64,000 nucleotides of DNA, taken from contig NZ_JOEC01000001.1 of NCBI RefSeq assembly GCF_000718085.1, positions 744,001 to 808,000 on the forward strand, written 5' to 3'. Source of the stretch: Mycetocola saprophilus. Lineage in GTDB: Bacteria > Actinomycetota > Actinomycetes > Actinomycetales > Microbacteriaceae. The notes under the pieces were generated by a model. That model saw only the letters and a program-made list of their open reading frames with translations. It was not told where the DNA came from and did no database searches. Each line of letters starts with the position of its first letter. Positions within the stretch are counted from its first letter, which is position 1. Shown here one piece after another: positions 58,077 to 64,000 of this stretch. Made by a program: the position numbers and the translations under genes.

Positions 58077-59644
58077 ACTCTATGAACAAGAAGTTCCGCA
58101 ATTTTCGTTCAGCATCATTCAAAGGATTTGTGGCCGCTAGCGCATTCGCTGCGCTCATGTTGGGGAATGGGATGGCTGCGCAAGCGTCACCTCCCTCCGC
58201 ACAAGACCGAGCTTTGGGACTTTGGTATGCAGATGCCCTTGATCTCCAAACGGTGCACGAATCTGGTCTCACTGGAAAAGGCGTTCGGATTGCGGTTGTG
58301 GATGACGGCATTAATCTTGATGCTGCAGAGCTACAGGGTGCGAACATAAAGGTTCATGGTGGCTATTGTCTCAACCAGGACTCAGGCAAGCCGTTTCCTT
58401 CCAATACGACGGACGCTACGATATCCCAGCACGGTACGAGCGTTGTTGCCATGCTTGTCGGTAACGGACGTGCCGCAGATGGTGGTCAAGGGACACTAGG
58501 CGTAGTACCTGATGCGCAAATAGATTTTTATGCTGCGGGGCCTGCTGTTTCTGAGGAGCAGGAATCAGCAGGGTGGAATAAGATCTGTCCTTCCAAAAAA
58601 GATTCAAGCGATGGCTCATTCACGGGTAGTGCTTGGAAGGATGCAACGAATGCGGCCGTAGAATCTGGTGCATCGTTGGTTTCTGTGTCATTGGCGGGAT
58701 CTGTTATCACTTTTCAGGATGCGCTAATTCAGGCGGCGTCTCGGGGCGTTACTATCGTGGCTTCAGCGCTGAACCCTGGCGACGATTCAATCGGCGTTGG
58801 TGGTTTTCCCGCTGCAGGAAATGGAAGCATATCCGTAAACGCAGTCGGGCGAGATAACAATGTGATCGGCAAAAGCGACGGATTTGGAGGTGGACTTCAA
58901 GTAGGTAGCGGCAACATTGGTATCTCTGCGCCAGGAGTCAGGATTCTTTCAATTGGATCCGATTGGCAACCCGCGATCGAACATGGCACCTCATATGCAA
59001 CCCCAATTGTGGCGGGCGCTTTGGCGTTGGCCTCCCAGAAATACCCTAAGGCCACACAGAATCAACTAATCAACTCGCTGATCAACACCACTAATGTCTC
59101 GGTTCAGTCTGGCACTCCAAGTTGGGACAGAGTATTCGGTTACGGAATCATTTCGCTGCCCACGCTCCTGAACAACGACCCGATGAACTATTCGGACGAC
59201 AATCCTCTTTACGTGAAAGATCCCAGTGACCCACGTTGTAAAGGGCCGCGCGAAACTAAACAGCCGACGTCGATGGATAACTGCCAATGGGGAGATACCC
59301 CGACCTTGGCGGAGATTTCCGCAGCAAAACCTTCTTCAAGCGGTCTGCCTTCGGCAGCCCCGAATCATTCAGGAGAGAACAAACTACCAATTCTTTCGTG
59401 GATACTGTGGATCGGTGTTGCGGGTGTTTTGGTCATTGGCTTAGGTATAGCGGTACCTATTCTCATTGTGTCGCGTAAGCGGTCCAAACTGAGTAAGCAG
59501 CCACGCAATGCCGATTTCACTCACCCAGTACTTAGTCACGCGGAGCCTGTTAACCGGATGTTTGGTGCAGAAGCTCGTAAAAGCGCCCAGCCACCACACA
59601 CTGATGATCGTGGTTCTATCCATGAAAAGGGGGCAGACAAATAA
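58073..59644 (+). CDS. Module B mycosin-like membrane-anchored subtilase
   Basis: 523 residues. A signal sequence (about 15-38) precedes the catalytic domain with Asp77 (VVDDGINL), His120 (SQHGTSVVAM), Asn234 (SALNPGDDS) and Ser307 (EHGTSYATPIVAG); the triad is complete. Cys99 and Cys172 plus the pair in DPRCKGPRE and DNCQWGD match the other module mycosins, as does the post-catalytic motif NPLYVKDPSDPRC. One membrane helix (about 440-465) is followed by a 55-residue cytoplasmic tail. The ATG overlaps the small-protein stop; the stop overlaps the ATG of the EspB-like gene (TAATG), so the three genes form one coupled unit. Confidence 0.9.
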   Translation: MNSMNKKFRNFRSASFKGFVAASAFAALMLGNGMAAQASPPSAQDRALGLWYADALDLQTVHESGLTGKGVRIAVVDDGINLDAAELQGANIKVHGGYCLNQDSGKPFPSNTTDATISQHGTSVVAMLVGNGRAADGGQGTLGVVPDAQIDFYAAGPAVSEEQESAGWNKICPSKKDSSDGSFTGSAWKDATNAAVESGASLVSVSLAGSVITFQDALIQAASRGVTIVASALNPGDDSIGVGGFPAAGNGSISVNAVGRDNNVIGKSDGFGGGLQVGSGNIGISAPGVRILSIGSDWQPAIEHGTSYATPIVAGALALASQKYPKATQNQLINSLINTTNVSVQSGTPSWDRVFGYGIISLPTLLNNDPMNYSDDNPLYVKDPSDPRCKGPRETKQPTSMDNCQWGDTPTLAEISAAKPSSSGLPSAAPNHSGENKLPILSWILWIGVAGVLVIGLGIAVPILIVSRKRSKLSKQPRNADFTHPVLSHAEPVNRMFGAEARKSAQPPHTDDRGSIHEKGADK

Positions 59645-60860
59645 TGTCGAATCAGGGGGAAGCGGAAAAAAAGGCTCAATGAGCTCGCTACGGGAAGAAG
59701 CTGGGCGGCTCCGACCCTTGAAGTGTTGCATCGAAAGCTAATTCAGGCACGCGAGAGATTGGTCGTACGGGGTCAGGATCTATTTGGATCATGGAATGGC
59801 GAATCGTCTGAAGCAGCGCGGGGGGCCGCATCTATTGCAGTTGACCGAATTGCTACGTTGGAGCAGCAGTGCCTTGAACTTGCTCGCGCTATTGACTCGG
59901 ACGACGATTCACGGCGAGCAGAGGCCGAATTGGCTTTAAAGAAGTTACCGAAAGCTACCATCCCAGATCCCACTCTTCGTGCGGTACTCCAAGGGGCTAC
60001 GGTTGTCAATCCGCTTGGCGGCGCTTTGCTTACAGCTGCCACCCTGGGTGTTTTCGGATCGCAGCTAGAACAGGCGCGAAACGATGCTGCGAAAAGGGCC
60101 CTTGCCGCGCTTGAGGCGAAAATCGAAAATGCCGCGGAAAGCTTGCTCAGCCAACGGACCGAGCATGTGACCCTAAACGAGAAGTTCGGCAAAGGTGACT
60201 TCGGCATGACTGAGAATCAACCACCTAACAGGGCACGTCCAGAACCAATCCCTTGGGGCGGCCGGGAACGAAGCGCAGGTCAGGGTGTTAACTTTGGCCC
60301 TGGTGCTGGAGACTTGCGTTCACCTCGTCGAGATGACAGCCCCGATTTCGGCAATGGTCGTGGAGGAGATCTGCCGGTAGGAGACGGCGGGCAAGGATCG
60401 ACCGGCGGCCAAGTTGGCGTTGCTGATCCATCGCGTCCTGGGAAGTCGCCACTTCCTGGTGGCTCAGACGTTGGGTCTCTACCGGGAGTTGGAGGTGGCA
60501 ATGGCCATGAAAACGGAAGCGATCTCGGGAACGGTGCCGTAGGTGGCGGCGACGGTCGTCGGCCAAGCCAAGACTCCAGCTTGAACGGAGTTGTGGGCGG
60601 TCCTGGTGTTGGTTTGCGTGGTGGCCTTGCTGGTGCAGTTGGTTTGGCTGCCGGTGCGAAGCTCGCTGGTGGTGGAAGCGGTGCTTGGTAGTGGTTTGCT
60701 TGGTGGCGGTCAGGGAGCCGGTGGGACGAGTTCTGAGAAGAAGCGTTCCGGTTCTGGTGGGTATATCGCGCCCAAGATTGAAGAAGAGGCGGAGCGGGGA
60801 CCTGCGTCCCTTGCCTCGCGTGCGGGTAAGCGTGTGAAGAAACCGTCCGCAGATCAGTAG
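59644..60860 (+). pseudogene. Module B EspB-like gene with two frame changes
   Basis: The ATG at 59644 overlaps the mycosin stop and starts SNQGEAEK, like the module A copy. A run of seven A (59666-59672) then shifts the frame: with one A fewer it would continue RLNELATGRSWAAPTLEVLH and join the long frame that is open from 59723 to 60691. That frame carries the WxG turn in FGSWNGESSEAARG, the second helical part and the Gly-rich region. It stops at TAG (60689-60691) after GGGSGAW, while the expected tail GSGLLGGGQGAGG to SADQ continues in the +1 frame to 60860. Without recoding the product is truncated at both ends. Slippage on the A7 run, programmed +1 shifting, sequencing error at the homopolymer, or true decay are all possible. 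Confidence 0.7.
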
Positions 60861-60876
60861 CATGATCGGCCGTCAA
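60566..60876 (+). repeat. Near-identical 3' block, copy B
   Basis: Counterpart of 57093-57424, lacking 21 bases. The indel is a multiple of three, and the substitutions are synonymous in frame 0 before the junction (AAT/AAC) and synonymous or conservative in the +1 frame after it (TCA/TCC Ser; CTT/ATT Leu/Ile). Confidence 0.9.
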
Positions 60877-61139
60877 TCGTTGTCCCAGGCGGACAGGTGG
60901 GTGCCCGAGTAACGCAGCCGTGAATACAAATCGTTGGTACGGGTCAGCATCGGGGATGTGCCGCGTGTTGAAGTTTTTGGGGCCGTCTCGAAACGAGGAA
61001 GTTTTCTCCGAGCGCCCCTAAAGGTTTATGTAATGGTGTGGCTGATGCTCGGGAGCCGTTGTGTTTAAGTTCCTTCTTGGCCCTGTATCGAATATTCACT
61101 TGGTCTTATCTTGCTAGGCCGATCGCGAAAGGAAAGGCA
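60877..61139 (+). other. Intermodule region B-C
   Basis: About 260 bases without a supportable gene, sharing blocks with 57425-57695 (see there). The final 40 bases, TTGGTCTTAT...GGCCGATCGCGAAAGGAAAGGCA, are highly similar to the region before 57696. Confidence 0.55.
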
Positions 61140-61510
61140 ATGCCTGATGTTCAAATCAGTTATTGTGACTACTCGGAAACAACGGCAAAGCATCGTGGCG
61201 AGACGATTAAGGGCCTACCCAGACGAACTGCAACCATTGAGAGTGTGGGCGTGTCAGTAGGCCGCGCTCAGATGTATCGACGTGCAGTGGAGGATGGTCG
61301 TGTCCACCGGGTGACGATCGAGATCATATCGCTATCCAGATACGCGATTTCTCAGATCGTGCCGCGGGAGCAATCGCTGCGAGAAGCACAGCCGACGCGG
61401 TAGCAGAGGCGATAAACATGCGGTACTTTAACGAACTCGAAAAAGAAGCCTTGAGCGCCAAGGCTGAAGGTTCTCAAGATGATTCGGGTAGCGAAACGGG
61501 CTCAAAATGA
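61140..61510 (+). pseudogene. Module C small helical protein, frameshifted
   Basis: The ATG at 61140 starts MPDVQISYCDYSETTAK, close to module B, and the frame matches through VGVSVGRAQMYRRAVED. It then loses similarity and stops at 61403. The C-terminal half of the family (DFSDRAAGAIAARSTADAVA to SETGSK) is found in another frame ending in TGA at 61508-61510, which makes the usual ATGA overlap with the mycosin ATG at 61507. The break is near 61290-61300. Tyr-Gly in the first motif is Tyr-Cys here. Confidence 0.75.
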
Positions 61511-63096
61511 AGCGTTCCAATGCAAACTTAGCCGCACACAGAATTCGTCGGCGCTTCCCCTCAGCTAAGGGATTTTCGGTGGCGATTGCTGTTGTTGCAC
61601 TGACCCTCGCCTCTTCAGCTCCTGCGACTGCGGCGACGCTGTCTGAAAGCGAGCGAGGCGCGGGGCTGTGGTATGTAGATTCGTTGGGTATTTCTAGTGC
61701 CCATGCCGAGGGCCTCACAGGCAAAAGTGTGCGTATCGCTGTGGTAGATGACGGTATAAATCTCCAAGCTGCCGAACTACGTGGAGCGAAAATCAGGGTT
61801 CACGGAAACTATTGTCTTAACCAGGACACCGGAAAACCCTTTCCCGCGGATTCAACAGACGGCAACGTAGCGCAGCACGGAACCAGCGTGGTGGCGATGC
61901 TGGTGGGTAATGGCAAAGCCGCCGATGGTGGAAAGGGAACTCTCGGGATCGTTCCTGACGCTGAAATTGATTTTTATGCGACTGGACCCGTCGTTACCAA
62001 GGAACAACAGGATTCAGGGTGGGAAAAGGTTTGCCCATCGGGCCGAGACAAGGCGGATGGATCGTGGGTTGGTGATGCTTGGGAAGACGCCATGAACGAT
62101 GCGGTCAAGTCTGGAGCATCGATTGTGTCGGTTTCGCTCGCTGGTTCAGCAATTTCATTCAGAGATGGGCTTGTATATGCAGCGGCTCATGGTGTGACTG
62201 TAGTTGCTTCAGCAAGGAACCCAGGAAATGATTCGATCGGAGTCGGCGGATATCCGGCGGCGGGGAACGGGACTGTCTCGGTTAACGCAGTTGGCCCTGA
62301 CAACAAGGTGATTGGCAGAAGCGTCGACTTTGAGCACGCTACTCAGCTGGGTAGCGCGAATATGGGAGTCAGCGCACCCGGTGTTCGAATTCTCTCGATC
62401 GGCCGCGATTGGGCCCCGAAAATAGAGAACGGTACGTCATACGCAACGCCATTGACTGCGGGTGTTCTTGCATTGGCCGCAGAAAAATACCCAAAGGCAA
62501 CACAAAATCAAATACTTCAATCGTTGGTTAGCACAACCGATGCTTCACTCAGAGATGGCACGCCATCGTGGGACCCTGAACTTGGTTTCGGGATCGTGTC
62601 GCTGCCACAGCTACTTGAACGGGACCCAGGTGGACTTCAGGACCTAAACCCACTTTTCGTGTCTAAGCCCAGCGACAGTCGTTGTTTAGGGCCTCGTGAC
62701 TCTGAACAGCCAACTACGATGAAGGACTGCTACTGGGCGCAGCTTCCCACAGCCGAGCAAGTCGCTGAGGCGGCCTCGAAACCAAGTGCGACGGGTGAGC
62801 CATCGGAACCTGGCACTTCAGAGCCAAGTGCGCCCCCCGTTTTCATGATTATTGGTCTACTTCTGGGTGGACTGATAGTTATTGCCGCGGGCGTTTTTAT
62901 CCCTATCGCCGTGACCAAAAAGAGTCGAAGTGGCCGGCAAAAAGCATTTGCCGGTGAGGCGCGGACTTCGGATGGCTCGACATCTGAAGTGCCATTTGCG
63001 CGCCAACATCCGACGAACTTCAACTTGCCAAATCTGGACCGCCAGAATCCCCCAAAGCCTAATGGCGATGAACCGCGAGGACCCGTTATCAAATGA
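61507..63096 (+). CDS. Module C mycosin-like membrane-anchored subtilase
   Basis: 529 residues. A signal sequence (about 20-43) precedes the catalytic domain with Asp81 (VVDDGINL), His124 (AQHGTSVVAM), Asn238 (ASARNPGND) and Ser311 (ENGTSYATPLTAG), all intact. Cys103 and Cys176 and the pair in DSRCLGPRD and KDCYWAQ are conserved with the other copies. A membrane helix (about 440-463) is followed by a cytoplasmic tail of about 65 residues rich in Arg, Asn and Pro. Despite the broken upstream partner and the almost absent downstream EspB-like gene, this frame is fully open, so the protease may still be used. Confidence 0.9.
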   Translation: MKRSNANLAAHRIRRRFPSAKGFSVAIAVVALTLASSAPATAATLSESERGAGLWYVDSLGISSAHAEGLTGKSVRIAVVDDGINLQAAELRGAKIRVHGNYCLNQDTGKPFPADSTDGNVAQHGTSVVAMLVGNGKAADGGKGTLGIVPDAEIDFYATGPVVTKEQQDSGWEKVCPSGRDKADGSWVGDAWEDAMNDAVKSGASIVSVSLAGSAISFRDGLVYAAAHGVTVVASARNPGNDSIGVGGYPAAGNGTVSVNAVGPDNKVIGRSVDFEHATQLGSANMGVSAPGVRILSIGRDWAPKIENGTSYATPLTAGVLALAAEKYPKATQNQILQSLVSTTDASLRDGTPSWDPELGFGIVSLPQLLERDPGGLQDLNPLFVSKPSDSRCLGPRDSEQPTTMKDCYWAQLPTAEQVAEAASKPSATGEPSEPGTSEPSAPPVFMIIGLLLGGLIVIAAGVFIPIAVTKKSRSGRQKAFAGEARTSDGSTSEVPFARQHPTNFNLPNLDRQNPPKPNGDEPRGPVIK

Positions 63097-63149
63097 TTAT
63101 CGCTGAGCGCCAGCAACGGTCATATAGGTAATGAATGGACGTGACCCTA

Positions 63150-63281
63150 ATGAGCTGCCAGGGAGACGACGAAAAACGTTCACGAGTGCCTATTGGGGGT
63201 TCAAATTTGGCGGCGTTAAGGCTCGGGGATAAACGCCACTTCGCCGACAACCGATCCGCGAATGGGCGAGTTGTGGTATGA
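63150..63281 (+). pseudogene. Possible vestige of the module C EspB-like gene
   Basis: A 43-codon frame begins MSCQGDDEKR, similar to the module B start MSNQGEAEKR, 54 bases after the mycosin stop. Similarity ends within about ten residues and no WxG or Gly-rich part follows. I read it as the 5' stub left by a deletion that also removed the start of module D; chance similarity is possible because the match is short. Confidence 0.35.
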
Positions 63282-63339
63282 GAATACAAGGTATTGTGTT
63301 TCTACCGCGGGCAATGAGGCCGTTCCGATGATTGCTGTC

Positions 63340-64000
63340 AGGCATTACAGCAAGGTGGTCGGGCAGAGCGCTGGTTGTGACAGCGCAGAAATATCCAAAG
63401 GCGACGCATAATCAGCTATTGCAGTCGATGATTAACACCACGGATAAGTCTCTTCGTGATGGAGGGTTGTCTTGGGAGAGTGATCTGGGTTTCGGTATCG
63501 TGTCATTGCCCGAAATGTTGAGTCGGGACCCTTTGGGGTATCCGGATGATAATCCTCTATTTGTGAAGGATCCGAGCGATCCTCGCTGTAAGGGGCCGCG
63601 CGCATCGACCCAGCCGACGACTATGGATGACTGCGCGTGGGCTCAGATTCCAACTCTCGAGGAGGTGAGAGATGCGAGTGCCGCGATTCGTCCATCTTCG
63701 AATCCGCCGGGATCAAGTTCGGTTGAGGTAGGGACCCAGTTCCCTTGGCTATTTGTTGGTTCAGGTTTTGGGGCTTTGCTGGTTGTTGCTGCCGGAATTC
63801 TGATCCCCGTGTTTGTCTTGCGCAACCGCAGGGGAAAAGCAGACGTTGCAGGCACCAGTCAGGTGGGGCATCTGAATTATCCCGGTCACGCACCTTCGCA
63901 GGCGCGGCAGAGCCCACCTGGAACGCAGCACAATTCTGTGGTCGGAAACCTCTCTCAAACTTCTCAAGGTTGGGGACCTCCAAACCAAGGAGGAGAACAT
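63340..64000 (+). pseudogene. Module D mycosin, 5'-truncated fragment running off the window
   Basis: From about 63377 the plus strand encodes VTAQKYPKATHNQLLQSMIN and then LSWESDLGFGIVSLPEML, NPLFVKDPSDPRCKGPRA, TTMDDCAWAQIPTLEEV, a membrane helix and a basic tail, open to the end of the window. This is the C-terminal third of a module-type mycosin. Weak similarity extends back to about 63340 (ALVVTAQKY against ALALASQKY); before that a TGA interrupts the frame. The Asp, His and Ser of the triad are all missing, so the fragment cannot be a protease. It shows that the array once had at least a fourth module. Confidence 0.82.

Overview
The window is chromosomal DNA of a high-GC Gram-positive actinobacterium. 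Strong third-position G/C, GTG starts, ATGA and TAATG gene overlaps, an mIHF gene, a helicase-motif-less PriA, an actinobacterial pyr operon, a LAXTG sortase substrate and a mycosin/EccB/EccD secretion system all agree. Gene order and an mIHF-guanylate kinase fusion suggest Microbacteriaceae or a close relative; this is inferred from memory of gene order, not from a search.

Layout. (1) 0-5.3 kb: efp and nusB, then a four-gene accessory block (PLP aminotransferase, lipoprotein polysaccharide deacetylase, AraC-type regulator, a protein of the family usually called 3-methyladenine DNA glycosylase) lying between nusB and pyrR. (2) 5.4-22.6 kb: one long co-directional run, pyrR-pyrB-pyrC-(PH-like membrane protein)-carA-carB-pyrF-(small ORF)-mihF/gmk fusion-rpoZ-coaBC-metK-priA-fmt-rsmB, preceded by a PyrR-type RNA target overlapping the pyrR ribosome binding site. 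(3) 22.6-25 kb: a probably iron-regulated HtaA-like, LAHTG-anchored surface protein behind a DtxR/IdeR-like box. (4) 25.4-34.1 kb: nucleoside uptake and salvage: BMP lipoprotein, double ABC ATPase, two permeases, cdd, deoA, then add with a leaderless-type promoter.

(5) 34.2-48.95 kb: a tightly overlapping operon of a membrane Ser/Thr kinase, a 2052-residue secreted-side Ig/cadherin-like protein, MoxR ATPase, DUF58 protein, a transglutaminase-fold membrane protein that lacks the expected Cys and His, an FHA protein, a PP2C phosphatase and a single-pass protein with repeated Asp/Glu-Thr-Val motifs. Kinase, phosphatase and FHA reader form a plausible phospho-signalling unit tied to a cell-envelope assembly. 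(6) 48.9-53.8 kb: type VII (ESX-like) core genes mycP, eccB and eccD on the minus strand, divergent from two WXG100 genes. EccC is not in the window.

(7) 53.9-64.0 kb: visibly more AT-rich DNA holding a tandem array of modules. Each complete module has a small helical protein of about 130 residues, a mycosin-like subtilase with a C-terminal membrane anchor, and a longer WxG-containing, Gly-rich EspB-like protein. Module A is nearly intact, B has frameshifts, C has a frameshifted first gene and only a trace of the third, and D is a 5'-truncated mycosin running off the window. A and B share a block of about 310-330 bp, nearly identical, at the 3' end of the EspB-like gene, and both copies carry the same change of reading frame inside it. 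This duplicated protease plus putative secreted substrate array next to a type VII locus is the most unusual part of the window.
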